Source: Saturnia japonica (lineage: Eukaryota; Arthropoda; Insecta; Lepidoptera; Saturniidae). Taken from it: a stretch of 64,000 nt of DNA. The notes beneath the pieces were generated by a model. It was not told the origin of the DNA. It worked only from the letters and a program-made list of their open reading frames with translations, and ran no database searches. The stretch covers positions 2,046,001-2,110,000 of the forward strand of contig CM065318.1 of NCBI GenBank assembly GCA_033032175.1. The letters run 5' to 3'. Positions within the stretch are counted from its first letter, which is position 1. Every line of letters starts with the position of its first letter. A program made the position numbers and the translations under genes. Below are positions 42,993-56,191 of the stretch, in pieces.

Positions 42993-45900
42993 ATGTCTGA
43001 CAGAACAGTGTGCGAGTTAAAACCATTGATCTGTATTTTTGTACTATTTGGATATTACAATGAACTTCACTCTTCTTACTGGATTCGTTTGCTCACAAAG
43101 CTCTACTGTGTATTCATTTTAGGAATAATTACAGCGATATATTCTCACTACATTACAATATTACCTTGGTATCTTTTATGGATATCGTACTTTGAATATG
43201 CATCAGTAATTCTCTTCTCTTTGCTGATTAATAATAGTTATATATTGAATTACTATCAATATATTCCTTGTGTTGACGGAGTACCTATTTCAAAGAAATT
43301 TATTGCCTTAAATCAATTTGTTAATATATTTATTACCGCAAGCTTTCTTTTACAATCGTTTCTGTGTGCAGTCTCATTTTATACTGACTATGGTTCTGGT
43401 GGTATTTTAAATGTAATCTTTTTTAGTTTTCATTTGTCGACACAATTCAGAAGGTTGCCTTTCATGTTGATTTTTATGCTGTTTTACTGCCGAGTGAAGA
43501 TTATGCGGGAGACATTGGAGGCAAACGGATTTGACAACACACCGCGACGTAGACTTCAGCCGCAGAGATATATTCAGATGTACGAGACTTTATTGGACAC
43601 TTTTGAGAAGACGGAATTTTCTACGAAACTAACGGTAAATAACATTATACAACTAACATAACCTAATTATAAGTGTTCCTAGTTGAAAGTTTGAAGGAAT
43701 TCTGAAACAAAAAATATTATATATAATTGGACTAGGTAGCTACTTTAGTAGCCTTTTATTTATTTCGCTGAGTTACTCACAAAAACTTTTCATTATCATC
43801 GAATTAATCATATCAAATTGTTCGTATTTTGAATTGATTTTATCTATATCCTGCCATCTGTAGTTATGTGTGTAGAAGTAACTATTTATTTATGTTATGA
43901 AATAGCCACATGAATAGAGCAAACGGGATTATAAATATATTATAATATCGCTTACAACTTTTTTTTTATTTTCTATAGTAACAAATTCAATTAGTATTGA
44001 ATTTGGACAAATAATTATAAACGATTTATGAAACTGCTCGAGAGTTATTTTATATAAAACGTAGATTGAATAAATCACAAATCATAATCTTAAATTTTTT
44101 ATCATAATATCTTGTTTAAAAAAGAAACTTTCAAAGTTAGGTAGATAACAATAAATTTGCCAATTGCTTTATGAAGAAATGATTTAGTTGCTAACTTTTT
44201 ACAGATACTTCACACATTATCTTTTTATTATATTTGGGTACCTACACACATCGTGGAATTCTAAGAAAATTAAAATAACTTCTGTATTGTTAAGTAACTC
44301 TCTTTAAGTCAGGTAATATTGGAGTCAAATAGTTAAATTTCATTATCTCTTTTAATTGTAAGATACAATGTTTTTTTCGAGTAATTTTATCTTTATCATA
44401 GACCCTATCGATTACTGCAATAAAGTAAATGTCAGTTTTTTTTTTGCATTTTTTTAGTTGGTTCGATTCCCAGTATAGGTAATTTTTTTTAAACTGTGAA
44501 CACAGTTATTATTATTCCAAAAAATAAAAGAATGTTTCCTTTTAATAGAATTTGATATCTTCAATACTTAATATATTTCTCCTTCATGTCCCGTTCGGTT
44601 TTTCCACCGTATATTATAACAACATAAAACTTTCTTTTTAGTAGGTATCGCTTTTTCGTTTCATTGTGTTTCAAAGCGCAACTGTACGAAATAAATTTTC
44701 GCTTCAAAAAGTTACAGTTAAAGTTTTTACATTTACAGATGTTAATATTTTTGAGTTCTTCAATAACATCGTTTACGATTGATCTGTTTGTGTTCTTCCA
44801 AAGTATTCAAGAAGTAAGTATTTGTCATATCATATGCCTTTTCTCAATATTCTCAACGTTATGCAAGCTTTATACATAATTACATTATAAATAATTAGAA
44901 CCACTCAGTTATTATTATAATAGCTGTGGAATTAACTACCTTTTAATTAATTAACTACTTCGTTCGCGTAGAATTTCATGTATGAAAAACAACGATAAAA
45001 ACAGATGTGTAGGTGTACTAAAATTCATCACCGGGCGCGGTGATTTAACTATGTTTCGTGCTTTGTGAATATCTCTGATTCCTCGGACGCAGCGTGGTTG
45101 GTTCTCACGGTTAGCAGTCAGCTGTGCGTCGCACTCTTCTCTACTTTCGATGGATATTTTGTCCTACGTCTACGCTGAGAATTCAACCTAATACGTCTCC
45201 ACCAACAAGTTTCTGGGGCACGTAATTTTTTTCTTAGTATCTATCTCGTTCAGCAGCTAATCTAATTCTAGAGCACTGAAACACTGAGGAAATCCCGTTC
45301 ACTTGCTACCAGGGCATCTGCATTTTTCTCAAATATGTACTGTTAAAAAATAATTTGTTATTAATTTTTAAGGCCTAAAGATACATTCTGAAGGGCTTAC
45401 GTGCCCTTAGGTCATGTCTCTTAATAAATTAAAACCATTTCCTTGTCCACGGCATACAGCCTAAATTTCTTTGTAGGTTTTTTCTTCGGCAATAATGATT
45501 TACAAAGATAAGCTTGGTTACCTGGTCCCAGTTTATCCATCAAAACAACTTTTACAAAATAACGATAACAACAATACAAGAACACTAACTTAAACTCGAA
45601 TGCGATCTATGACACTTAAAAGTTTATATATAAAAGAACTCATTTTATGGTTTATAATAATAGGAATTCATTTTATTGAATTTTATTTATTTTTAATTGT
45701 GTAATAATAATTAAACGGTCTATAAATAGTCATTTTATTATTTCATCAAAATAAATAAAACTTTTAAAGGAATTTTTAAATTGTGAAGCCAAAGAATATA
45801 ATTACGTGCATACGCGTATTACTATTTTTTACAGTTTGCAATCAACTCCTGTTTTTTATTCTCCGGAAATTAGTAATACTTCGTTTTCAGAGAAGAAAAA

Positions 45901-48709
45901 ACAAAACCGCATTGCAGCGCCTCTATATTACTCTCTACGATGCCCCAAGACGTCGCGCCGCGGCGCACACTTAGCAATCCCTTGTTTAATCAATGACATT
46001 TTATTTATCTTAGGGTTTAATGTATAATCTTGTTTTATTTTCAGTCAGCCTACATTGTAACAGTATCATTAATATGGGTGATACTGGTATACGTTTTAAA
46101 CTTTCAAACTGTCATTATATCAGCTATTCTATCAGATTTGATCCAAGACAACTTGCAGGAGATGAAGATTGTTGTTATCGAGAAACGAATGAAATGCGAA
46201 AGTAAGTATTTCGTCCAATACATTATTTTTAAATGATTGAAGGCGGTTTGGACAACCTCATTGGAATTGAATTTTTTTCCTTGCAAGAAATTGTCCAAAT
46301 TGCAAAAAAGTTATAATCTGTTGAAGCAAGGTCCTGGAACTATAGTGGGTGTCGGATACATTTCAACCGCAGTTTCTCTAATTTACCGATCGTCTGTCGT
46401 GAAGTATGGAGTCAAGCGTTGTCCAGCAGTCCAGCAGTGGGCTAGAGAGATTGACCAGTCTCGGTTGTTTAACAGCTAGCTTTCCATCATGGTTTGCAAA
46501 TGTTGACAATATAAATCTGCCGTTATCGTCTAGCCAGATTAAGATCTGGAAGCTGTAGTGTATGACACTAGCACTGGTCCACCAAACACTCACCAGTACC
46601 TTTTTCTGAGTCAACTTTCGCTTACGACAGGATTTGTCCGGTTTTCCTAGGTTCCAGGATGATCACAGTGATGAATGAGTGTTTCCGATTGTCGTAAAGA
46701 ATCCATTTTTCGTCACAAGTAACAATACGATTCAAAATTCCCTCGTTATTGTGACGTTTGAGTAATGTAACGCAGCAATCAATGCGTGTTTGTTGATGTG
46801 CTTCAGTCAATTAGCACCCATTTCTGGAGCTTTTTCAGTTTTCCAATTTATTTCAAGTGAATTAAAATTGTTTTATCACTCACACCGAAGCCCGCTGCTG
46901 ACTCTGACGTGGTTTGCGATGGATTCCTTTCCAAAATCACCTTTAATTATTCATTATCAACTAGGGTCTCCGGCCGTCCCCGGGGTTTGTTTCGTAGGTC
47001 AAAATTGCCTGAACGAAAACGGTGGAACTAAAAACGTATCGTACTTTCTTTTACAGTAGCTTCTCCATAGACATCATTAATCCTTCGAGCTCTTTCTGAA
47101 GCGCAGAAGCCACGGTGGAACTCATATTCGTAAATAATGCAATATTTTAAGTTTTCCATTTTGTGAAAAGAACTATATCGAAAGAAAATTCATAACCAAA
47201 TGCTAGAATTAGAGATCAAAGTGATCAGTTCAACAAAACGCCAATTTCATAATGTAAGGACCTAAAATATCGTTTGTCACGAGCATAAGCGGATTTCTTC
47301 TTATTTTTATTTACACCGTAGCGTGGCAAATTGACGATACCATAGGTACCTCATGCGTAGAAGTACTCACCTGAAGTACCTGAGGGATCTAAAAATAATC
47401 GCAAGTCGACGCTGCAATGCCGGCCTGCTCAGATGTTTTTTCATGGTATTTTTAAACGACTACATGTTGTCACACATTTCAATAATTATTGTGTGGTCAA
47501 TTTCCTTTGATCTTTCCAGCGTTCCATCTATACTTATATCAGAGATAAGCTATACTAATATTTATTTATTTTTTGAAGTAAAAACTTCTTTAGCCGCATT
47601 AAGCAATTTTTGGTAGGGAAAAACTTATGGATTCGCTGCATCGATGACCTCGACATACTCATGACGTATTGCGCTTGCGTCAAACTAGCTATTACATGTA
47701 TATGCATATACTAATACATTGCATTGAATCATATACGTGTTTGCCTTATTGGATGGGTAAAATTTTGTGATTTCGCTTCACCGACATGTTCTGCAATAAT
47801 TCAGATTATTATTGATTTAAAAATTCAAAATTTTTTATTTTGTTTGTGTGCGCTAATATTTGGAACTCTCAGTCAGATAAAAAAAAATTGCATTTTGTTG
47901 CGTATTTATTGAGAAAGTTACAGACTATGTAACATCATGCTACAACCCTAAGATATGGAGCAGTAACCATGGACAGCAAGCAATCTGGAAAGCTGTAGGA
48001 CGCTGGAAAGGAGAAGAACGTTGGGTTATGGGAAGCGTTGACGACAGCGCAATGAAGAGTTGTTCGAATAAATGTAACACAGGAAGTAAATAAGAACTTG
48101 GACGTTCGATGCCAAAACAAAAAGCAAAATCCAGACCACTCAAAGACGAATAAATTGAAAGAAGCAGCATAGGTTTTAAAATCAAAGATAAGGTGAGGTA
48201 TGCGGACATCCGTAAGAAAACCAAAGTTGCAGACGCGCTAACGTTGTCGCTACAAAGGAAATGGAATTGGGCAGGTCACGTGGCTTGGTATGGTGACAAC
48301 AGATGTACTGTGAGAGCGATCAAATAGTCCGACCCGCGTGGAAGAAGAGCGAGAAGCCGTCCGAACACTAGATTGGTGGATAAAATAGCGGTAGTTGCAG
48401 GATGAGGTTGGCTAAACACTGCCAAAGATAGTAAGCGGCATATCTTGAAGGAGGCTTATACAAAAATAATTTATATTTATAATTTTTAACTTTTTGCATA
48501 GCATTCAATAATGCTTTATTCTTGTTGTTTCAGATGAACGTGAACGTGCTGAGATTCAAAAGTTGTACCAGCTGTTGCAGACACGTCCTTACAAGTATAA
48601 ACTGGCGTGGGTCGTACCGCTTGAAGTGCGCTCTCTGCTTAGCTTCGTCTCCTACTTGATCACCACTGTCATTGCTATATTGCAGATCAAACGACTTATT
48701 GTATATTGA
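42993..48709 (+). CDS. Chemoreceptor of the gustatory receptor family, apparently intact
   Basis: Exons 42993-43634, 44739-44813, 46045-46201 and 48534-48709 join in phases 0, 0 and 1. They give 349 codons from ATG (MSDRTVCELKPL) to TGA at 48707-48709, with every intron GT-AG. The protein is strongly hydrophobic with about seven candidate helices. Residues about 160-205 form a charged loop (CRVKIMRETLEANGF, PRRRLQPQRYIQMY). The final helix region, VSYLITTVIAILQIK, stands where the family signature TYxxxxxQF sits, with Ser for Thr and Ile for Phe. Such receptors act as ligand-gated cation channels in taste neurons; the ligand is unknown. The gene is slightly shorter than most family members. 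Its tandem paralogue at 23585-27651 is decayed. Intron 3 carries a mariner relic and an RTE fragment. An odorant-receptor identity is less likely given the short last exon and motif. Confidence 0.85.
46229..47262 (-). mobile_element. mariner relic in receptor intron 3
   Basis: The right end carries the terminal repeat (complement of ggtccttacattatg followed by aaattggcgttttg), ending at 47262 before TA. On the minus strand the transposase reads MTEAHQQTRIDCCVTLLKRH, RIVTCDEKWILYDNRKHS, and VLVSVWWTSASVIHYSF, in several frames. The left side ends in the C-terminal region (EVVQTAFNHLK) without a terminal repeat, so the 3' part is lost. It belongs to the same subfamily as the relic at 747-1900. 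Confidence 0.88.
47945..48468 (+). pseudogene. RTE-like reverse transcriptase tail in receptor intron 3
   Basis: In the frame starting near 48185 the plus strand reads VRYADIRKKTKVADAL, then RKWNWAGHVAWYGDNRCTVR, a stop, SRPNTRLVDKIAVVAG, a stop, and ILKEAYTKI. This is the same LINE tail layout as at 40737-41293, in a different subfamily. It ends about 65 bp before receptor exon 4. Confidence 0.8.
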
Positions 48710-51167
48710 AAAGATTACAGTTATATAAAAAATCATAAAAATGTCGGTAGGAGTTATGGTTATTGGATTATATGTCTTACTTAGATACATTCTTCGCAAA
48801 ATCACGAAGAACATTGTCAAAACCTTATATAGCACAACACTCTTAAATCTGGGCTAAGTAGAAAAGCCATGCCTTTTTTCATTTTTTATTACATAATATG
48901 GATCAATTAAAACCCTCTAAAAGAACTCCGAGTAATTTCTTTTGAATAGTTTAGGAGACATTAAGTTTTTCTGGAAACCATAGAAACGTTTCATCTTCTA
49001 CATCATCTTCTATTGCAAAATCCATAAACGTATGATTGAAATTTAAAATAATTTAACTACATTTATTAATTAAATAATTTAGGAGATATTTATAAGGAAT
49101 TCAAAAAAATCCATTATATGCCTTTATAAAGGATTTTTTATCATTCTTGAGAAATATTTTATCTGCAAGTGCACTTAAGGGTTAAAAGTAACCTTACATT
49201 AGGTATTACCATTGTATCAAATATTAAACACGTAAACGGCTGGATCTCTGGGTTATTGATTATTGAAATTATAGGTTAGGGTTGCCACCATCGCAACTTT
49301 TAATATAAATATATTTTATTCAATTTAGGCCCCAAGAAGGCACTTATGAATGTCACACTACCACCGGTTCGGAAAACATTCCAGCCATCGAGAAGTACCG
49401 ACAAGAAACTCTATCAGGTTTATCAACATCTTATTATCTTTTTTTAAATTGTATTTCTAAGTACAATTCCATCATTCTATATTTATCCATAGTGTTCGTG
49501 AAGTAGTTTGCATTCTGAAGAATTTAATATTGTCATTGATTAATTTATACATAAAAAGGTTTTTGATAATTCATCATAATATACATATTTTAATATTGTC
49601 GAAGATTAAAAAATATTTGTAAAGTAAAAACATGAAGTAAAAATTAGTAGGTACTAAAAGAAACCGCAGAACAAGCACACACTGTAATCTTATCGATTCA
49701 GATACGTAGGTAAACAATTTCTAAAATACGAATACATTTATAAGCGAACCACATATTCTAACGAAAGACAGTTTTGTTTTGTCAGCCGAACGAATACAAT
49801 AAGCGACAATAGGAAAAATCTAAAAAAGGTTAGAACCAAAGAATACTGTAAGACCACAATGTATATATTATATACTAGCAAAGTATTAATATTTGCCGAG
49901 TTTCTTTGAATAGTCGTATATAAATAAATATATATCTTAATAAAATAATTATACTAAAAAATAGAAAAGACTAAAAAGGTTTTTGGCGAGGTCTTAAACT
50001 AATATGCAATCGTTTTTTTAAGTGAAAACTTCTTTAGCATCGTTGTGATTTGAAAGTCGATGAAACAAAACGAAAAAGAGAAAGTTTGTTGTTGCCACGC
50101 AATAATGAATATTATTACCTCACCAAAAAGGCACGAAACAAAAACTTTTTAGACAATACTTATGACATTATGTTACTGATTGATATTGTGTTAGGTTACC
50201 ATGGATATTTCAAATGTGCATTAATTGAAAATGATATTGTGAATAATGGTTGTGAGTATGTATCTTTTCATAAACTTTAAATTAGTGTGTATTTCATCAT
50301 TTTTCTGAATAAAAAAAAAACATAGATGTGAAGGTTTCACTACTACTACGTGTGAATTGCACACATTATTTTAAATTTTTTTTCATAAACTTGAATTATT
50401 TGACCCTATGTTTTATAATATTTGTAATATTTTGTATGTTATAAATTTTGTTTGTACTTCGAAGATTAGAAAATTTTCCATACAGAATCTTTTTGGCATT
50501 AAATAAAAAGAAGATTATGAAAATCGACAAATTGCAATTACTTATAATATTTACTGAAAGCGTTCTATTATAGAAGTGATTCATTATGAACATTGAGGAA
50601 ATGGTGGGTATGTCAAAGATACATTAAATTACACACATGCTAACGGCTAACGCACATAAATAAGCCTAAATTTATTTTAAATAAACTAATTTTAAAAAGT
50701 TTTAATTACTTGTATTTTCGGTAACCAACCCTATTTCCATAGTATTTCTTTAAAAACATTAGAAAGTAAATAATTAAGAAATCTTTAGCATTTTTTGTTT
50801 CAAAAAATTAATGGTGGAATTTGATGGGAAACCGAGAAATTAAAAAAACATCAAAATTACGGAAATCCTAAAAACTCCGTGATGTTACTAGTTACAATTT
50901 ACAATGTATTTTACTGTATTTAGTTGTCTTAAGTACCCATGGTAATGTTTTTCTTAGTTTATAGTTATTTTTATTACAATAACTGTTATTGCGAATTCAT
51001 TAACCTTTCTCAAAAAAAATTATAAGTCCTAAACTACTGAATTCAGAGCTTTTAAATGACCCAGTCTACCTTATAAATATCTACATAAAAAGGCATGGCA
51101 GTAACTCGGCCAAAATTACAGTTTTAACAAGGGAGTTGCCACCTTATTCTATTTTTTACTTATTGAT
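48710..51167. other. Intergenic stretch after the receptor gene
   Basis: AT-rich, with the repeat fragment at 49318-49440. No gene recognised; small frames at 50050-50280 and 50396-50593 have no motif. Confidence 0.45.
49318..49440 (+). repeat. Dispersed repeat fragment, copy 1
   Basis: It starts ttcaatttaggccccaagaa and contains ggcacttatgaatgtc and ccggttcggaaaacatt. A second copy lies at 52913-53035, and a shorter inverted copy at about 51430-51500. This looks like the 3' end of a LINE or SINE. Confidence 0.7.
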
Positions 51168-51949
51168 GTGAGACGTCTATGGATACGCCTTGGCAGTAAA
51201 ATCAAACCGTATGCCGTGACGGCAAACAGCATGAGGCTCAATAATGCCGTCAGACCCCTCGCCCACTCTACGCCCGCGCCCTGGTTCCCGACTCTCTTAC
51301 TAGATACTAGATTTTATTGTTTTACTTCCTGGTTTAATTGGCTTTTGATTTTTATTTATTATAAATTCACTAAGATGTTTCACATTACTGTACCTAATAT
51401 ATTAATACTTGTACAGTTGGTTAAATAAAAGATTAACCCGATCAAGTTTCTTACCGGTTCTTCTCGATGACTGGGTTATTTTCCGAACCGACAGTAATAT
51501 TTTGACGTTAATAAGTGCTTTCTTAGGGCTTAAGAATTTTTTGATTTTGATTGGCTTGACTCGATTTTCAGTTTAGTGTGAAAGGATAGCTCCGACGACA
51601 TAAATATTAATATTTAGTTAATAGTAGTAATATGTAGTTATTATATAATTAATACTTATATTGCTTATATTTTAAAAACTAGTTTTTAATAAAAATTAAC
51701 ACGCAATATTATATCAGTCAGCGTGCGCAGCGAATTATGGTAATCAATTCCACATTGAGGCGTTGTGGAAAACAGAATGTAGGAGCGCAAGTGGAACAAC
51801 TTCCGCCCTCACTATCTTGTGTAATTCGTCTTTCTCATTCCCCTATACCTACAATAATATAATAAAGCTAATCTCTGATAAATGTAGCTTATTGTATATG
51901 ATAGCCAAACTTTCGAGGAATAGGATAGGCTATTTAAGATTAGGCTATA
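51168..51949. other. Intergenic stretch with an inverted repeat fragment
   Basis: The part at about 51430-51500 (cttaccggttcttctcgatga, ttattttccgaaccg) is the reverse complement of the inner part of the repeats at 49318 and 52913. Nothing else was recognised. Confidence 0.5.
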
Positions 51950-52436
51950 GCACTCAGATAGCTTTAAATATTGATTTCTGTTTCTTAAGTCGGAAGTCGA
52001 GGCCCTCCCGAACTGCTTTAACCGCGTGCGCTGGCGTAATCATTAATGATACGGAAATATTATATTCTAAAATATATTTATTGTTAGTATATCCAAAAAA
52101 AATCTGTGATAGCTTATGCCTATCTCTTAAACATAAGCCACAATAAGGTATTATGTGACAAAGATTTGTTGAAAATTAAAAAGTGATATATAAGCATTAT
52201 TTTTGGACATGACATATTAATCCTTACAAACAAAAGTAACTTAATCATAAAGACAATTTTATGAAGTTAAATTTTGCTGTGTAGAGGCCGCTATTTGGAC
52301 ACATAGCTTAGGAGATAATGCAAAATTCAATTAATTTGTACTTGCGGGAAGAACAATTATGATATGCTTCACGGGTGTGTTGGCGGCGCGGTGTTTGTCG
52401 GATAAAATTAATACGGGTGAAACTAAAAGCTAGTAT
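51950..52436 (+). repeat. Partial copy of the dispersed repeat at 15357-16264
   Basis: It shares aacataagccacaataaggta, the segment tttgtacttgcgggaa, and the end block ggcggcgcggtgtttgtcgga ... aactaaaagctagt with the right half of the longer copy. Confidence 0.7.
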
Positions 52437-52912
52437 TTAAATAAACTGAATTTACTGAAACGTTATTTTCGAAGGGAAAATTGCCCATTATTTTTATAAA
52501 TAAAAGACGATCTTATATATGGAAAGAAAATTACAAGATTACAAAAATACTTTAAGTACTAGGCGGAAGTTAATCGTTTGAAGAAAAAAAAATTTAAAAA
52601 CAATCATAAAAGCCAAGAGTGGGCTATGGATAATGGAAGAGTAGTAAACCAAGTGTTTGTTCGTATTCGTACTGATAATATATACAAAGCTATATCAAAT
52701 AATCCACTATACCCCGCGGTCCACTGTTAGGTGCCCACACTCCCTTCGTGAGTAAATTTCCGGGTTTTACCCCATATTTACCGAAACTGGATATTATGCG
52801 GGTTATTTCCTTTTGGGTATTTTCCCGCCGCCCATCTCTAGTCACAACTGAAATGATGCTCCGATTTCTGCGGCTGGACAAATCACTAGACTACTTAATA
52901 AAAATAATCTTT
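52437..52912. other. Intergenic stretch, no gene recognised
   Basis: AT-rich DNA. Overlapping small frames on both strands near 52690-52930 have no known motif. Confidence 0.4.
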
Positions 52913-53035
52913 ATTCAATTTAGGCCCTAAGAAGGCACTTATGAACGTCAAAACACTACTGCTGGTTCAGAAAATATCCCAGTAATCGAGAACAACCGGT
53001 AAGGAATTCGATCGGGTTTATCTTTATTTCCAACT
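52913..53035 (+). repeat. Dispersed repeat fragment, copy 2
   Basis: It matches 49318-49440 through ttcaatttaggcccyaagaa, ggcacttatgaaygtc, ggttcrgaaaa and the end tcgggtttatc. Confidence 0.7.
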
Positions 53036-54894
53036 GTACAAGTGTTAACATAGTAGGTACAAAAATAATAATTTAGTGGATGCACAGATGAGTCATTTTC
53101 AGACATCACTATCATTCACATAATGATCCACCCTATAATAACCTTTGGACAGTAAAGCCTACTTGAGATGGTCCTAGAACTAATTTTTGTCCGACAAATC
53201 AGTAATCCAAAAACCTAACACTATTACCTAAAAAACTTTTATTAGTCTTACTAAGTCTAAAACATGGTACGATTAATTTATCTCTATGTCTAGTATTAAC
53301 ATTGTGCTGATCTTTGACAAAATCCAGCTTATCTAGTCGTTAGTAGTAATTATTTACCTTTAGAATTTACACTGAACTTCATTTATTTATTCACTATTAC
53401 AAATTCTAGCGTTACTTGCACATAAACAGTAAAGCACTTACAAAAACGGTTTTCAGTGTATTAAAAATATTAAATAAAGCATTTTTATTACATAACTGAA
53501 TTTTTCTTTATTATTTTAAAAGATATTTATTGAAAAATAATCAGGTAGGTATTCAAATTATATAAAAGTTTTTTATGACCTTAACTAAAAAGTAAGAAAA
53601 GTTTCTAATAAGAAAACTACTTATAATAATACGTTTATAATAATGAAAGGTACTAATAATAGCAAATAAAGGCCGGTATACGAAATTTCCTTGGAGATTT
53701 ATCTATTCTTTAGGCAGTGCGACTGAGATTAACTTCACCCTACAGAAGATTTTAGCTAAATAAAATTGTGTTGTGTTCCTCTTTTTTTTATGCATGTTCC
53801 TTTCCTGTGTGTTGTGTTCCTACGGCGATGAGAGTTTCTATAGCTTTAGGGGCGCGGGGGTGTGGGGTGGGGAAAGGATCAGAGAGAGGGCACAGAAAAA
53901 GAATTTTCTCCACAACTTTTTTACATATGTACCCATATAACTATGTTATAAACAATGTATTGAATATCTGAAGCTAGCAGGCAATGCATGTTATGACTTA
54001 TATTTCATACATTGCCTAAGAGTTCTATAGAATGCTAAATGTGAAACCGGCAAAGTATGACTCCGTGACGCTCGCCGGTTTCCTAGTACTTGTTCGCAAG
54101 TCCACCCTAACCTGATCGAGCATCGTCGGTATATTGCAACGTACAATCTATAGAATGCCTAGGAAATATTAAATGACGTGCGTCCTTCAAAAATACAAAA
54201 TTTTAATCAAAAAAAATAAGAGCGCAAATAATACAAAACGCCACGGTCGCGGTCTTATGATCGCTATTCCGAGAAGGACTGTTCAGAGACAGAGTTGGAT
54301 GAGCACGATCTCTTAATCAGAGCACCTTGTAGCAAACTACACCACCGCCTCGCACACCGGCGAGAATGCAAACTCTCAGACTATCTCAGGGCGCCTCCCT
54401 GTAGCTCCTCTATTTGTTGAAGGCCATGTTCCAGAGCCAGCCGTACCCCAGGTGGATTTGAAGCGAATGAAACACGCTCGGAGTTACAAGGTATCGTCCG
54501 GTGGTAATGAAATGAGGCAGTCATGAAAAGGCAGCTCCGTTGCCTTTTCTTCGGAGCAGCACCGCAGTGATAACAACACCTCGCTTCTAATCGTAGCGCG
54601 TGCGAGCACAACAGAATAATATTGAAGCACGTTTATAGGGGCCGATCACCCCGGTCTTCCACACTTTCAAAAGCTTCGCCCAAGGCCCCCGCCAGAACAA
54701 GAACACCACCTACTCCATAATTATCCTCTTTTTTCCACCGTCCAAGACAAACCACCGGGAGGAAAAAAACCTTTCTTTTGTTTTTGACAGCTAACCCCCC
54801 CCCCCCCCCCGTATTCTTTTTTTGTTGACACTCACTCCCAGCCCTCTGAGCCATTATTTTTGCTACAACCTTTTCAGCAGTTCAGCTATCGAAA
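53036..54894. other. Intergenic stretch with GC-richer unassigned block
   Basis: From about 54040 to 54860 the base composition rises and several minus-strand frames open (54381-54611, 54633-54854), but no domain is recognisable. A poly(C) run of about 18 nt lies at 54793-54810. It may be old repeat DNA. Confidence 0.35.
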
Positions 54895-55361
54895 ATCTGT
54901 TAGCTAAACGGCATATAACGTGGTTATTTAACCCTCCGGCGAGTCGTAATTTCCGTGGACTCTTTGAGGCGGCAGTTGTCTGCAAAGACTCACCTTCGAG
55001 GAGCTAACCACCTTTTTCACCAAGGTGGAAGCTGTGCTGAACTCGCGGCCTCTGTGCCCGTTGAGTGCGAATCCAGATTGCAGAGTGCGATTATGACGTA
55101 TGAACGTATCCAGGTCATTTCTTAATCGGACAACCCTTAGTGGCCTTACCGGAGTATCCTTACACTGATGTAAATATCGGTCGGTTAAGTAAGTATTTAA
55201 TAATACAAAAGATCTCACAGCATTTTTTGAACAGATGGCGTAATGCGTATTTACATACATTACAGCAACGGTATAAATGGTGCTCACAGACACCCCCTAC
55301 AAAATTAAATGATTTAGTTCCAATAAAAGACGCAAATCGTTGCCCCCTTACACATGCCCTC
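54895..55361 (+). pseudogene. BEL/Pao integrase C-terminal fragment
   Basis: The plus strand reads HITWLFNPPASRNFRGLFEA (integrase core end), FTKVEAVLNSRPLCPLS, and NIGRLSKYLIIQKISQHFLN followed by LHTLQQRYKW, in changing frames. It is a different subfamily from the element at 34420-39426. It stops abruptly at 55361 where the truncated mariner begins. Confidence 0.85.
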
Positions 55362-55365
55362 TAAA

Positions 55366-56189
55366 CATCTGCAGTAATGCTCACCCCGTTTGGTAAGAAG
55401 CTGTGATGAATCACACCGGCGCTAGACCACCAAACAGTGACCATCACATTTCTAGGGTTAAGTTTTCGTTTAGGGCATTGTTTAGGTGCTGAACCAGGAT
55501 CCAACCAACTTGCTGAACGCTTGCGGTTATCAAACAAAATCCATTTTTCATCGCAGGTAACAATGCGGTTCAAAATTCCTACATTTGCGTGTCTGTTGAG
55601 CAGTGCAAGGCACGTCTCGACGCGTACTTCGCGCTGGCGATCATTGAGTTCGTGGGGCACCCATTTGTCAAGCTTTTTTACCTGGCTAATTTGACGCAAA
55701 TGTACCAATATTGTTTTGACGCTAACGTCAAAAGCTGCTGCTAATTCAGCCATAGATTGTGTATCATCAGCTTCCACAATCGCCTTTAATTCGTCATTGT
55801 CGACCAAAGTCTTCGGATGACCGCGAGGTTCATTTTTCAGGTCGAAATTCCCAGAACGGAAGCGACCAAACCAATAACAGATGGTGCGTTGGTTTGTAGT
55901 GTTAGCTCCGTAAACGTCGTTGATGTTGCGTGCCGCTTGTGCCGCGTTGCTGCCACGACGGTACTCATATTCCATAATTACTCGAATTTTTAACGTATCC
56001 ATGATGACAAAAAAGATTGAAATGCAATGAAAATGTAACACTAATCAATAAACAAATGACTACTTTTGGAAAAAGAATTCCATGTTTTTAAAATAAAATT
56101 AATTTGAAATTAGAATTCTCATCCAAACAAAAATTATTTTGATTTGAAATGGCCAGTACTGCAGAACGGCAATTTCATAGGTAAAGACC
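55366..56189 (-). mobile_element. Truncated mariner, sister of the copy at 6199-7479
   Basis: The right terminal repeat (complement of ggtctttacctatg) ends at 56189 before TA at 56190. From there the transposase runs open for 226 codons on the minus strand (56041-55361): helix-turn-helix region, WVPHELNDRQREVR, IVTCDEKWILFDNR with the first Asp, and VMVTVWWSSAGV. It is cut off before the second catalytic Asp, and no left terminal repeat is present. Sequence similarity to 6199-7479 is high, including the flanking non-coding part of the repeat. Confidence 0.93.
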
Positions 56190-56191
56190 TA

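Noticed and set aside
44458..44475. B-box-like ggttcgattcccag in receptor intron 1
   Set aside because: It may be a SINE remnant, but no A box or SINE body is visible around it, so it was not annotated.
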